Origin: a bacterium
GTDB lineage: Bacteria > UBP15 > UBA6099 > DSWB01
Length of the DNA: 13,546 nt
Reading direction: 5' to 3'
Assembly: GCA_020061125.1 (NCBI GenBank)
Contig: JAGUYV010000167.1
Location: 1 to 13,546 of the forward strand
Made by a program: the position numbers and the translations under genes
Part shown: positions 6,021 to 13,544 of the stretch, one piece after another
Numbering within the stretch: position 1 is the stretch's first letter
Layout: each line of letters opens with the position of its first letter
Notes under the pieces: generated by a model
Told to the model about the DNA's origin: nothing
The model's database searches: none
The model's input: only the letters and a program-made list of their open reading frames with translations

Positions 6021-7769
6021 CCTGATGTCCATGAGGTTGAGCTTTACCGAGCGCTTGCCGCGGAAATTGTCTTCCTTGAGATTGAAGGCGGCGTCAATGG
6101 CGGCGCCGTGGAATTCGGCGGGATTGAAGCGATGGGCCAGATTGAAGCCGATGGCGTCCGCGATGGCGTTGTTCTGGCCCAGGCGCATGAGCAGGTGTCT
6201 GCCGTCCGCGCCGCAGGGCCTGGTTTCGAGCACATTGAGGTTTGTGGCCGCGAACAGGGGCTTGGAGTTTCCCGCGCCGCAGGGTTCCATGAGCTGGGTC
6301 TGCTTGAGGAAATCCATGGTGATTTCATCGAGCCGGAGCACGCCGTCAATTGCCAGCGAAGGCGAATAGCGGCCGCGCGGGGTGAGGCCGTTGAGGATCT
6401 CGTTGAAACGGGCGCGCAGCGCGGGAATGTCGCGCTCGTAGATTTTGATGCCCGCGGCCATGGCGTGGCCGCCGTAGGTGATGAGCAGGTCCTCGCACTG
6501 GGTGAGCAGGGCGTGGATGTCCACCTCGCGGATGCTGCGCGCCGATCCCTGGCACACGCGCCCTTTTTCGGGGTGCGGGTTGCTCTTGTCGTCGGGCCTG
6601 CCGGATACGGTCATGAGAATCACGGGCCGGTAGTGCCGCTCCAGGAGTTTGGAAGCCACGATGCCCACGATGCCGATGTTCCAGTCTTCGTGGAACAGGA
6701 GGATGGCCTTGTCTTTTTCGAGGATGCCGGAGCCGCGCAGCATATCCTGCGCGGTTTCGAGAATGAGCGCTTCCTCGCGGATGCGGGCGCGGTTGTGGAA
6801 ATCGAGCTTGCGGGCGATTTTGTCGGCGCGGTCCGGGGCGTCGGCCAGGAGCAGCTCCACGCCCGCGCGGGGTTTCCACACGCGGCCCGCGGCATTGATG
6901 CGCGGGGCCAGGCCGAAGCTGACCAGAAAGGTGTCGGGCCGGTCCTCTTCGTTGTAGCGTGACACATCAATGAGATAGCGCAGGCCCAGGTTGCCGGTGT
7001 TGGCCATGTGTTCGAGGCCGGTGCGCACGAGCGCGCGGTTTTCGTCAACCAGAGTGACCAGGTCGGCCACGGTGCCCAAGGCCACGAGTTCGGCGTAGCC
7101 GTCCATCATGTCGCGGATGCCGATGCCGCGGGTCTGTCCCAGGGCGCAGCAGAACTTGAAGGCCACGCCCACGCCGGCCAGATCGCGGAAGGGATAGGAG
7201 CAGTCCTCGCGCTTTGGGTTCAGCAGCGCGGCGGCGCGGGGCAGGGCCTGTGGCGGCTCGTGGTGGTCTATGATGATCATGTCCAGGCCCAGGGTGCGGG
7301 CCACATCGGCTTCGTGCGTTGCGCTCACGCCCGAGTCCACGGTGATGATGAGGTTGTATCCGGCCTTTCTTGATTTGCGAACCACATCCTCGCTCAAGCC
7401 GTAGCCTTCGGTTTCGCGGTCCGGGATGTAGTAATTGACATTGCCGCCCAGCCGCCGCAGGAAGGATACCAGCAGGGCGGTGCCGGAGATCCCGTCCACA
7501 TCGTAGTCGCCCAGAACCAGGATTCGTTCCTTGTTCTGGAGAGCGGCCGTGGCGCGGTCCACGGCCCTGCGCATGTCCGTCATTAAAAACGGGTCATGCA
7601 GGGAGGCTTCGGATGGAAGCAGGAAAGCGCGCGCGGCGTCCATGGACTGGATGCCGCGATTGACGAGTGCGCGGGCGATATGCTGGGAAATATCGAGCGC
7701 CGCGGCCATGTCGGATACAATGGCCGTGTCCGGACCCGGGAATTGCCAGTTGCTGCGAGTGTCTTTCAT
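6006..7769 (-). CDS. recJ: Single-stranded-DNA-specific exonuclease RecJ
   Basis: This 587-residue DHH-family nuclease degrades single-stranded DNA 5' to 3' in RecFOR recombination and mismatch or base-excision repair. The length is usual for the family. Metal-binding motifs are visible: LVLGDYDVDGISGTA (Asp88, Asp90, Asp92), ITVDSGVS (Asp145), IIIDHHEPP (DHH 168-170) and NPKREDCSYPFRDLAGVGVAFK. The DHHA1 domain has the YGGHAMAAG signature (around residue 435). The ATG at 7769 gives the expected N-terminus, with the family's typical DISQHIARALVNRGI helix. Only a poor ribosome site precedes it (GCGCTCCT). The 147-base gap after secF contains a GC stem-loop and no convincing promoter, so recJ is probably read through from secDF. 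Confidence 0.96.
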   Translation of the reverse strand: MKDTRSNWQFPGPDTAIVSDMAAALDISQHIARALVNRGIQSMDAARAFLLPSEASLHDPFLMTDMRRAVDRATAALQNKERILVLGDYDVDGISGTALLVSFLRRLGGNVNYYIPDRETEGYGLSEDVVRKSRKAGYNLIITVDSGVSATHEADVARTLGLDMIIIDHHEPPQALPRAAALLNPKREDCSYPFRDLAGVGVAFKFCCALGQTRGIGIRDMMDGYAELVALGTVADLVTLVDENRALVRTGLEHMANTGNLGLRYLIDVSRYNEEDRPDTFLVSFGLAPRINAAGRVWKPRAGVELLLADAPDRADKIARKLDFHNRARIREEALILETAQDMLRGSGILEKDKAILLFHEDWNIGIVGIVASKLLERHYRPVILMTVSGRPDDKSNPHPEKGRVCQGSARSIREVDIHALLTQCEDLLITYGGHAMAAGIKIYERDIPALRARFNEILNGLTPRGRYSPSLAIDGVLRLDEITMDFLKQTQLMEPCGAGNSKPLFAATNLNVLETRPCGADGRHLLMRLGQNNAIADAIGFNLAHRFNPAEFHGAAIDAAFNLKEDNFRGKRSVKLNLMDIRLSQS

Positions 7770-7823
7770 AGGAGCGCGGCAATCAATTCCGGCGAGGCGC
7801 TGGAAAAGCGGCGCGGCATTGCA

Positions 7824-7841
7824 GCGGGCGATTGCGCCCGC
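7824..7841 (-). other. GC stem-loop between secF and recJ
   Basis: GCGGGCG (7824-7830) and CGCCCGC (7835-7841) form a perfect seven-base-pair stem with a four-base loop, midway in the 147-base secF-recJ gap. No T-run follows in the direction of transcription. It could reduce read-through or protect the secDF mRNA. The rest of the gap (7770-7916) shows no gene or clear promoter. Confidence 0.4.
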
Positions 7842-7916
7842 GGGTCCGCCGGATCAACAAAGCAGTTTCCAATATTGTGACACGCGAAGTGCGATATTAC
7901 GACGGGTGCGCCGGAA

Positions 7917-9287
7917 TCAGCGGCGGCGCTGTTTTTTGGACTTCTTTTTGGCTGCGGCCGCGGCTTGCGAATCCTTGTCGGGGTCCGCGGCGCTGGCTGT
8001 TGCGCCATCCGCTTTGGGCGTGGCTTTTTTGGGCTGGGCGGAAGCCTGCTCGGCGGCCCTGGCTTTTTCCTTCTTTTTGGCGCGCGCCGCAGGGTGCTGG
8101 GCCTGCGCCGGCTCGGTTTCTCCGCGCAAGCTTTTGAACAGATATGCAAGGGGCGCGGCCACGAAGATTGACGAATACGCGCCCGTGAGGATGCCGATGA
8201 AGATGCCGAGCGCGAAGTCCCGGATGGTCACGCCGCCGAAGAAGATGATGGCCAGCAGAGTAAGCTGCGTGGTCAGAACCGTGTTGATGGAGCGCGGCAT
8301 GGTTTCCCACAGACTCGCGTTCATCACGGCCGCCAGAGGCGCTTTGCGGTCCTTGCGCGTGTTCTCGCGGATCCGGTCGAATATCACGATGGTATCGTTG
8401 ATGGAGTAACCGAACACCGTGAGAATTACGGCCACGAAGGTTGCGTTGATTTCAATCTGCAGCACGGAATACGCGCCGATGGTGAACAGGCAGTCGTGCA
8501 CCAGGGCAATGATGGCCGCCACGGCAAACCACATCTCGAACCGGATCCACACATAGATGAGAATGCCGATTACGGCGATGATAAGAGCCTTGAGCGCGTT
8601 GGAGAACAGAACCGAACTGAACACCGGGGACACTTCTTCGGTGCGGGACTCTGCGCTCGGCTCGTAGCCTCCGAATTCCTTGTACAGCGCCGTGGCGGCT
8701 TCGGTGAAGGCTTGTGCGGATTCCGCGCCCTTGACGCCCACCCGGAGGTTGAAACTTGCGGCCTCGCCTTCACGCACCGGGTTGTTCTCGATCTCGAAGG
8801 TCTTGATCGAATATTTGCCCTGGAAATTCTTCTGTAGGAACTGCTCGATTTTTCCGCGCGTGACTTCTGCGCCCACATACTTGAATTCCGTGACAGGGGC
8901 TTTGAGATCCGTCATTTCCAGGCGGAACCGGATCTTGAGGTCGCGCATGCGCTCCTCGAAGAGCTTCTGCTCGTCCTTGTCGTAGCCCTCGGTGCGGACC
9001 AGGAAGCCGGTGACTTTCTGGGACATGCGGTCGCGCGTGATTTGCACGGGCTGGTGCTTGATGCCGGATTTTTCGATAATGTCTCCCACTTTGGCCGGGG
9101 TGATGTCCTGGCGCGAAGTGGGGTACTGGATGATGTAGCCGCCGGTGAAATCAATGCCGATGTTGAAGCCGCGGGGCGGAACGAACAGAGAACCAAGCCC
9201 GATGCCGACCACCAGAATGAGCGATATGGCGAACCATGTGTTGCGCTTGCCGATTATGTCCCGCCAGCCAGTGAATTCCTTAGACAA
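7917..9287 (-). CDS. secF: Protein translocase subunit SecF with long basic C-terminal tail
   Basis: SecF, with SecD, uses the proton-motive force to assist late steps of Sec-dependent export from the trans side of the membrane. The 456 residues show TM1 (about 18-36), the FNIGIDFTGG motif (41-50), a periplasmic domain (about 55-225), TM2-TM6 (about 231-384) and the signature GYSINDTIVIFDRIREN (293-309). The start codon is TTG at 9285-9287, supported by an AGGAGG ribosome site nine bases upstream and by the normal SecF N-terminus. Residues 385-456 are an additional Ala/Lys/Pro-rich tail ending KKKSKKQRRR, making the protein longer than usual SecF (about 300-400). The tail is cytoplasmic by topology and predicted disordered. 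The gene lies 44 bases behind secD, an operon arrangement found in many bacteria. Confidence 0.96.
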   Translation of the reverse strand: MSKEFTGWRDIIGKRNTWFAISLILVVGIGLGSLFVPPRGFNIGIDFTGGYIIQYPTSRQDITPAKVGDIIEKSGIKHQPVQITRDRMSQKVTGFLVRTEGYDKDEQKLFEERMRDLKIRFRLEMTDLKAPVTEFKYVGAEVTRGKIEQFLQKNFQGKYSIKTFEIENNPVREGEAASFNLRVGVKGAESAQAFTEAATALYKEFGGYEPSAESRTEEVSPVFSSVLFSNALKALIIAVIGILIYVWIRFEMWFAVAAIIALVHDCLFTIGAYSVLQIEINATFVAVILTVFGYSINDTIVIFDRIRENTRKDRKAPLAAVMNASLWETMPRSINTVLTTQLTLLAIIFFGGVTIRDFALGIFIGILTGAYSSIFVAAPLAYLFKSLRGETEPAQAQHPAARAKKKEKARAAEQASAQPKKATPKADGATASAADPDKDSQAAAAAKKKSKKQRRR

Positions 9288-9331
9288 AGTTCTGCGCCTC
9301 CTGTGTCAGAAACTGAAGCCTTGCGGCCGGA

Positions 9332-10861
9332 TTAAGCGTTGTTGCCCTGCGTGAGGCCGAAGCCGTACAGGGACAGATTGGGATTTTTGGACCCTTTTGC
9401 GATGATGAGCATGATGACGCGTGTGATCATGACGGCCGAGAACATGCTGGCCAGGATGCCGAGGCTCAAGGTTACGGCGAACCCGCGGATGGGGCCGGTG
9501 CCGAACCCGTAGAGTACGGCGGTGGCGATGAGCGTGGTCACATTCGCGTCAAGAATGGCGGTGATCGCGCGGTTGAACCCGGCTTCCACGGCCGCGTACA
9601 GGGTCTTGCCCAGTTTCAATTCTTCCTTGATGCGCTCGAAGATGATGACATTGGCGTCCACGGCCATGCCGATGGACAGCACGAAGCCCGCGATGCCGGG
9701 CAGGGTGAGCACAGCGTTAATCATGCTCATGGCGCCGAACATGATGATGATGTAAAGAAGCAGCGCCACGCTGGCGACCACTCCGGGCAGGCGGTAGTAT
9801 CCTATCATGAATACCACGACCGCGCCCAGGCCCAGAAGACCGGCGAAGAAGCTCTTGGACAGGCTGTCCTTGCCCAGAGTGGGGCTGACCGCGCGCATCT
9901 CGGCCACGCGGACCTCGAGGGGCAGGGCGCCGGAGTTGAGCCAGTCCACCAGGTTCTTGACTTCCTCGCGGGTGAAACTGCCGGTGATTTCGCCGCTGCC
10001 GTTGGGGATGCCGCTGTTGATGCTCGGGCAGGAAATGATGCGCCCGTCAATGGCGATGGCCAGGTAGTGGTTGCGCCCGGTCTGTTCGCTGCTCACATGG
10101 CGGCGGGTGAATTCATAGAACCGCTCCGCGGCCTCTTTCTGCAAAGTGAAGGAAACCGAAGGGCGGCCCGAGGAAAAGCCCGGGGACGCTTTCTTCAGCC
10201 CTGCGCCGTCAATGACCACGCACCGGTCGTTGGAGCGCGCGCGCGGATCGCACGGCTTGTCCCGCCATTCCTGCGGCACTTCGAACCCTTCCTCCAGATA
10301 CTCGTCGCCGGAATACAGGAATTCGAGCTTGGCCACCTGGCCGAGGCTCTGGCGCACTTTTTCGGGGTCTTTTTCGCCGGGGATGTCAATGCTGATGAAC
10401 TGAACGCCCTGCTTCTGGATATTGACTTCGCGCACGCCCTGGGGGTCGAGCCTCGCGCGCATGACCTTGATTACGCCCTCGACCTCTTCGGCCTTGGGCG
10501 CCGTGTCGCCCTTGCGCGGTATGGCTTCCATGACGATGTGCACGCCGCCCTTGAGGTCCAGCCCCATATTGATGGGCAGCCCGCGCGTTTTGATGACTTT
10601 CTTTTTCTTTTGAATCTGCAGGACTTTTTCGCCCTTGGCCAGATCCAGCATTTCTGGGCTGTCCGGCGCGGAGAGGGTTTCCACGGTGCGGGTCTCGGGT
10701 GCGCCGGACTTTTTGGCGTCCCCGGCTTTCTGGATCTGGGTCTCGTAATAAACGAACGAGGTTTCCTCGTAATTGCTGTAGTAGCGGTACGCGCTCCAGC
10801 CCGCGCACAGGCCCACCACCGCGATCACGATTAAAAACTGCGCCACAATGTTTTTGTGCAT
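9332..10861 (-). CDS. secD: Protein translocase subunit SecD
   Basis: This inner-membrane protein partners SecF in Sec-dependent secretion. It has 509 residues: TM1 (about 5-24), the conserved NMGLDLKGGVHIVME (98-112), periplasmic P1 and head domains (including LDPQGVREVNIQKQG, 138-152), then five TM segments (about 337-490) with the family signature VDANVIIFERIKEEL (401-415). The frame is open to an ATG at 10903. The ATG at 10861 is preferred because AAAGGA lies just upstream and the protein then begins directly with the first membrane segment. The periplasmic part contains a charged insert (about 186-215) with two cysteines (204 and 214), plus a Lys-rich linker (about 84-92). A promoter candidate sits about 60-90 bases upstream of the start. 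Confidence 0.96.
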   Translation of the reverse strand: MHKNIVAQFLIVIAVVGLCAGWSAYRYYSNYEETSFVYYETQIQKAGDAKKSGAPETRTVETLSAPDSPEMLDLAKGEKVLQIQKKKKVIKTRGLPINMGLDLKGGVHIVMEAIPRKGDTAPKAEEVEGVIKVMRARLDPQGVREVNIQKQGVQFISIDIPGEKDPEKVRQSLGQVAKLEFLYSGDEYLEEGFEVPQEWRDKPCDPRARSNDRCVVIDGAGLKKASPGFSSGRPSVSFTLQKEAAERFYEFTRRHVSSEQTGRNHYLAIAIDGRIISCPSINSGIPNGSGEITGSFTREEVKNLVDWLNSGALPLEVRVAEMRAVSPTLGKDSLSKSFFAGLLGLGAVVVFMIGYYRLPGVVASVALLLYIIIMFGAMSMINAVLTLPGIAGFVLSIGMAVDANVIIFERIKEELKLGKTLYAAVEAGFNRAITAILDANVTTLIATAVLYGFGTGPIRGFAVTLSLGILASMFSAVMITRVIMLIIAKGSKNPNLSLYGFGLTQGNNA

Positions 10862-10921
10862 GAATCCTTTTCTCCCAAAAAGCAACATCGAACGCGGGCG
10901 CATTCGCCCGGCATCCGGGGC

Positions 10922-10950
10922 ATTTTAGTATATCCTCAAATCACTTGCAA
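10922..10950 (-). promoter_or_regulatory. Candidate promoter of the secD-secF-recJ block
   Basis: On the minus strand, TTGCAA (10945-10950) and TAAAAT (10922-10927) are 17 bases apart, matching four of six and five of six of the sigma-70 consensus. Transcription would start near 10915, giving a leader of about 50 bases before the secD ATG at 10861. No terminator-like sequence lies between. The organism's sigma-factor preference is unknown. Confidence 0.5.
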
Positions 10951-11001
10951 CCGGAGCGCAGCGCACCGGCACTCAAACGCCTTCTAAAATATACTCGTAT
11001 A

Positions 11002-11029
11002 ATTATGTAGATAATTTCTCATTTATCAA
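11002..11029 (-). promoter_or_regulatory. Second promoter-like sequence in an AT-rich patch upstream of secD
   Basis: On the minus strand, TTGATA (11024-11029) and CATAAT (11002-11007) are 16 bases apart, five of six matches each to sigma-70 boxes. They lie in the AT-rich patch 10981-11037, which stands out against the GC-rich surroundings. They could form a distal promoter for secD, but chance matches are common in AT-rich DNA. Confidence 0.3.
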
Positions 11030-11038
11030 AAGAAATTG

Positions 11039-11130
11039 CGAGTAACGAGTAGCGAGTAGCGTGTAGCGAGTACGCAGTAGGGCAAGGCAAAGGCAGGGTG
11101 CAGCGGGTAGGGTGCAGGGTGCAGGGGAAA
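11039..11130. repeat. Composite short tandem repeats: CGAGTAG heptads, GGCAA(A) units, GGGTGCA heptads
   Basis: Three families follow each other on the + strand. CGAGTAG-like units cover 11039-11080 (cgagtaa, cgagtag, cgagtag, cgtgtag and two degenerate units). A short GGCAAGGCAAAGGCA run covers 11081-11095. GGGTGCA-like heptads cover 11096-11123 (gggtgca, gcgggta, gggtgca, gggtgca), followed by GGGGAAA. The same families recur, in another order, at 13385-13544 on the other side of lepA. No protein is supported here. Confidence 0.85.
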
Positions 11131-11207
11131 TCCGGGAGACAGGAGACGGTGCTACAGTTTCGTGATTGATTTGCAAGTTTATCACGCGGTCACAGAGTCC
11201 AAATAAG

Positions 11208-11228
11208 AGCGCGGCCCGCGGCCGCGCT
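11208..11228 (-). terminator. Strong GC hairpin, possible lepA terminator
   Basis: AGCGCGGCC (11208-11216) and GGCCGCGCT (11220-11228) form a perfect nine-base-pair stem with a three-base loop. On the minus strand it is followed by CTTATTTGG, a modest U-rich stretch. It lies about 240 bases beyond the lepA stop and is the only strong hairpin found between lepA and secD. A terminator this far from the stop is plausible but weakly supported, because the U-tract is broken. Confidence 0.4.
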
Positions 11229-11238
11229 TTCCATTAGG

Positions 11239-11273
11239 CTCCGTGTTCTCCGAGTCTCCGCATTCTCCGTGTC
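11239..11273. repeat. CTCCGNGT tandem units (first cluster)
   Basis: Four units starting with CTCCG occur at 11239, 11248, 11256 and 11265, with a period of eight or nine bases and variable ends (tgtt, agt, catt, tgtc). The cluster lies in the non-coding lepA-secD spacer and is a separate family from the G-rich heptads. Confidence 0.65.
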
Positions 11274-11372
11274 AGGTTTTCCGCACATTGCATTACCAGC
11301 GCCCTATTTCCCCAGCCCCGCCAATTCCCCGAAAAGCGGCGCAGCCGCACCACATAATAACTCCGGGCATTC

Positions 11373-11417
11373 CTCTGCGGCTCCGCGTCTCCGAGGTGAC
11401 CTTTGGCCTTTGCCTTG
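11373..11417. repeat. CTCCGNGN octamers followed by inverted GGCAAA-type units
   Basis: Three octamers (ctctgcgg 11373-11380, ctccgcgt 11381-11388, ctccgagg 11389-11396) precede CCTTTGGCCTTTGCCTTG at 11400-11417. The latter is the reverse complement of the GGCAAA/GGCAAGG family seen at 11081-11095 and 13449-13544. Between 11274 and 11372 I see no gene or site. Confidence 0.6.
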
Positions 11418-11469
11418 CTATTCTTATTCTTTTGCTTTACCGGAAGACGGGAGCCGGAAACCCCCTGCC

Positions 11470-13281
11470 TCAACTGTCCTTCTTGATTTCAAGCACGGAC
11501 AGGAACGCTTCCTGGGGGATTTCCACATTGCCCACATTTTTCATCCGGCGCTTGCCTTCCTTCTGCTTTTCCCACAGCTTGCGCTTGCGCGTGATGTCGC
11601 CGCCGTAGCACTTGGCGGTGACATTTTTCTTGAGCGCGGGGATGGTTTCGCGGGCGATGATGCGGCCTCCGATGGCCGCCTGCAGGGGCACATCGAACAT
11701 ATGCCGCGGAATGAGCTTGCGCAGCTTCTCAACAATGCGCTTGCCGCGGTAATACGCCTGGTCCCGGTGCACGATCATGCTCAAGGAATCCACGGCGCGC
11801 CCGCCCACAAGCACATTCAGCTTCACAAGATCCGATTCCCTGAACCCTTCATATTCATAGTCCAGTGACGCGTATCCGCGGCTGCACGATTTGAGTTTGT
11901 CGAAGTAGTCGAAAATGATTTCGCTCAAGGGGATGTAGTACACCAGCTTCACGCGCTGATCCGAGATGTAGTCCATGCTGTCGAACACGCCGCGCTTTTC
12001 CTGGCTCAACTCCATGACCGCGCCCATGTATTCTTCGGGCGTGATTATGGACGCGCGCACGAATGGTTCCTCGACCTTGAGCACCTTGCGGTTTTCCGGG
12101 AATTCGCTCGGGTTCTTGATTTCCCTGACATCGGTTTCGTTGTAATGGATGCGGTAAACGACCGTGGGCGCGGTGGCCACCAGCGAGATGCCGTGCTCGC
12201 GCTCCAGCCGCTCCTGAATGATTTCCATGTGGAACAGGCCCAGGAACCCGCAGCGGAACCCGAAGCCGAGCACGGACGAGGATTCGGCTTCAAAAATGAG
12301 GGCGGCGTCGTTCAGGGCCAACTTTTCCAGGGCGTCGCGCAGGTCCTCGTAGTTTTCCGCCTCGGCCGCGAAAAACGCGCAATAGACCATGGGCTTGATG
12401 GGGCGGTACCCCGGCAGGCGTTCGGGCGCCGGGTTGTCGCGGCAGGTGATGGTGTCTCCGACACGCAACTGCTTGATGTCCTTGATGCCTGCGGTGAGGT
12501 AGCCCACTTCACCCGGCCCCAGGCGTTTGGCCGGGGTCATCTCGGGTGAGAAAGTGCCGATTTCGGCGATGTCGAACCGGCGCTTTTCTGCCATGAGCAT
12601 GATGGGCATGCCCGTCTCCAGATATCCCGACACCACGCGAACATAGGCGACCACGCCGAGATAGGTGTCGTAATGGGAGTCGAAGACCAGGGCGCGCGTT
12701 GGCGGGGGCAGGCTCGCGGGCGGCGGGATGCGCTTCACGATGGCCTCGAGCACTTCGCGGATGCCTATGCCTTCCTTGGCGCTGACCTCGATCGCGTGTT
12801 CGCTTTCGAGGTCCAGGATGAGTTCGAGTTCGTCGCGCACGCGGGCCGGGTCGGCCGTGGGCAGGTCCACCTTGTTCAGCACGGGGATGACAAACAGCCC
12901 GGCGTCTTGCGCAAGGAAGAAATTGGCCATGGTCTGCGCTTCCACACCCTGGGCCGCGTCCACTACCAGCAGCACGCCTTCGCACGCATTGAGGCTGCGG
13001 GAGACTTCGTAGGAGAAATCCACATGGCCCGGGGTGTCTATGAGGTTCAGCACATAGTTCTGACCGTCGTTCGCCGTGTAATTGATGCGCACAGCCTGCA
13101 TTTTCACGGTCACGCCGCGCTCGCGCTCGACATCAAGCCGGTCCAGGTACTGGGGTTTGAAGTCGCGTTCGGCTATGGACCCGGTGAGCTGCAGGATACG
13201 GTCGGCCAGCGTGCTCTTTCCGTGGTCCACATGGGCGATGATGGAAAAGTTCCGGATGCGATCCGGGTTCGTCGTGTCCAT
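11470..13281 (-). CDS. lepA: Elongation factor 4 (LepA), ribosome-associated GTPase
   Basis: This 603-residue translational GTPase binds the ribosome and is implicated in back-translocation, initiation and subunit assembly under stress. GTPase motifs are AHVDHGKST (16-24), the RERGVTVK switch region, DTPGHVDF (82-89) and NKVDL (136-140). The EF4-specific C-terminus is complete, with [39 protein letters not shown] and the final [12 protein letters not shown]. The frame extends to a GTG at 13317. The ATG at 13281 is chosen because it gives the family's usual length and start ([15 protein letters not shown]), and because the GTG would lie directly against the promoter -10 box. The ribosome site is weak (GGAAACC). 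lepA is transcribed alone or toward secD; the 600-base spacer and hairpin argue for a separate unit. It is not next to lepB here. Confidence 0.97.
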   Translation of the reverse strand: MDTTNPDRIRNFSIIAHVDHGKSTLADRILQLTGSIAERDFKPQYLDRLDVERERGVTVKMQAVRINYTANDGQNYVLNLIDTPGHVDFSYEVSRSLNACEGVLLVVDAAQGVEAQTMANFFLAQDAGLFVIPVLNKVDLPTADPARVRDELELILDLESEHAIEVSAKEGIGIREVLEAIVKRIPPPASLPPPTRALVFDSHYDTYLGVVAYVRVVSGYLETGMPIMLMAEKRRFDIAEIGTFSPEMTPAKRLGPGEVGYLTAGIKDIKQLRVGDTITCRDNPAPERLPGYRPIKPMVYCAFFAAEAENYEDLRDALEKLALNDAALIFEAESSSVLGFGFRCGFLGLFHMEIIQERLEREHGISLVATAPTVVYRIHYNETDVREIKNPSEFPENRKVLKVEEPFVRASIITPEEYMGAVMELSQEKRGVFDSMDYISDQRVKLVYYIPLSEIIFDYFDKLKSCSRGYASLDYEYEGFRESDLVKLNVLVGGRAVDSLSMIVHRDQAYYRGKRIVEKLRKLIPRHMFDVPLQAAIGGRIIARETIPALKKNVTAKCYGGDITRKRKLWEKQKEGKRRMKNVGNVEIPQEAFLSVLEIKKDS

Positions 13282-13292
13282 GGTTTCCAATT

Positions 13293-13313
13293 GGCGCGCA
13301 TGCGGCGCGCATG
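13293..13313. repeat. 10-bp direct repeat in the lepA leader
   Basis: GGCGCGCATG occurs at 13293-13302 and again at 13304-13313, separated by one base. It falls between the predicted transcription start (about 13311) and the lepA ATG. It may be an operator-like site, or a chance duplication in GC-rich DNA. Confidence 0.4.
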
Positions 13314-13317
13314 TCAC

Positions 13318-13345
13318 ATTGTAGCGGCGCGGAGCGGATAATCAA
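13318..13345 (-). promoter_or_regulatory. Candidate lepA promoter
   Basis: On the minus strand, TTGATT (13340-13345) and TACAAT (13318-13323) are 16 bases apart, matching four of six and five of six consensus positions. The start of transcription would be near 13311, leaving a leader of about 30 bases before ATG 13281. This placement supports the ATG over the GTG at 13317 as the true start. Confidence 0.55.
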
Positions 13346-13384
13346 GAAAATCGAGGGGGCAGGGCGGAGGAAAAGGCAAAACTA

Positions 13385-13448
13385 GGGGGCAGGGTGCAGC
13401 GGGCAGGGTGCAGGGGAAAGGCGAGTAGCGTGTAGCGTGTTGCGCGTA
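13385..13448. repeat. Composite repeats: GGGTGCA heptads then CGAGTAG/CGTGTAG heptads
   Basis: On the + strand, GGGTGCA-like heptads run from 13385 to 13412 (ggggGca, gggtgca, gcgggca, gggtgca). GGGGAAA follows at 13413-13419, then CGAGTAG-like heptads at 13422-13448 (cgagtag, cgtgtag, cgtgttg, then cgcgtag, whose last base opens the GGCAAA array). A partial G-rich unit also occurs at 13355-13369. These are the same families as at 11039-11130 in a different order. No gene is supported between 13346 and the window end. Confidence 0.85.
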
Positions 13449-13544
13449 GGCAAAGGCAAAGGCAAAGGCAAAGGCAAAGGCAAAGGCAAAGGCAAAGGCA
13501 AAGGCAAAGGCAAAGGCAAAGGCAAAGGCAAAGGCAAAGGCAAA
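13449..13544. repeat. Perfect hexanucleotide array, 16 copies of GGCAAA
   Basis: Sixteen uninterrupted GGCAAA units run from 13449 to 13544, two bases before the window edge, where CA breaks or ends the pattern. There is no mismatch in 96 bases, which implies recent expansion or ongoing slippage. Shorter, imperfect versions occur at 11081-11095 and, inverted, at 11400-11417. Confidence 0.97.

Larger units (their letters stand above)
10862..11469. other. Non-coding spacer between lepA and secD
   Basis: This stretch of about 600 bases holds promoter candidates near secD, the AT-rich patch, the repeat clusters and the GC hairpin listed separately. Short open frames in it (for example 11003-11185 on the minus strand) translate to repeat-derived peptides such as TRYTLLATRYS and are not credible genes. 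There is no tRNA-like cloverleaf or recognisable riboswitch. It is unusually long for this otherwise compact window. Confidence 0.75.

Noticed and set aside
11039-11130. Possible CRISPR array
   Set aside because: The units are 6-8 bases long and contiguous, with no 25-40 base repeats and no unique spacers. No cas genes lie nearby.
11003-11185. 60-codon minus-strand open frame in the lepA-secD spacer
   Set aside because: Its peptide (containing TRYTLLATRYS) is a direct translation of the tandem repeats, with no ribosome site and no recognisable domain.
11161-11186. Inverted repeat CGTGAT / ATCACG
   Set aside because: It is a six-base-pair stem with a 14-base loop and no T-run, in non-coding DNA. 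It is too weak to call as a terminator or operator.
11243-11868. Plus-strand open frames running from the spacer into lepA
   Set aside because: They start in CTCCG repeat DNA and continue antisense to lepA, which has full family support. GC-rich DNA leaves such antisense frames open by chance.
13282-13317. GTG start giving a 615-residue LepA
   Set aside because: The extension is not typical of LepA, and the GTG would sit directly against the promoter -10 box at 13318-13323.
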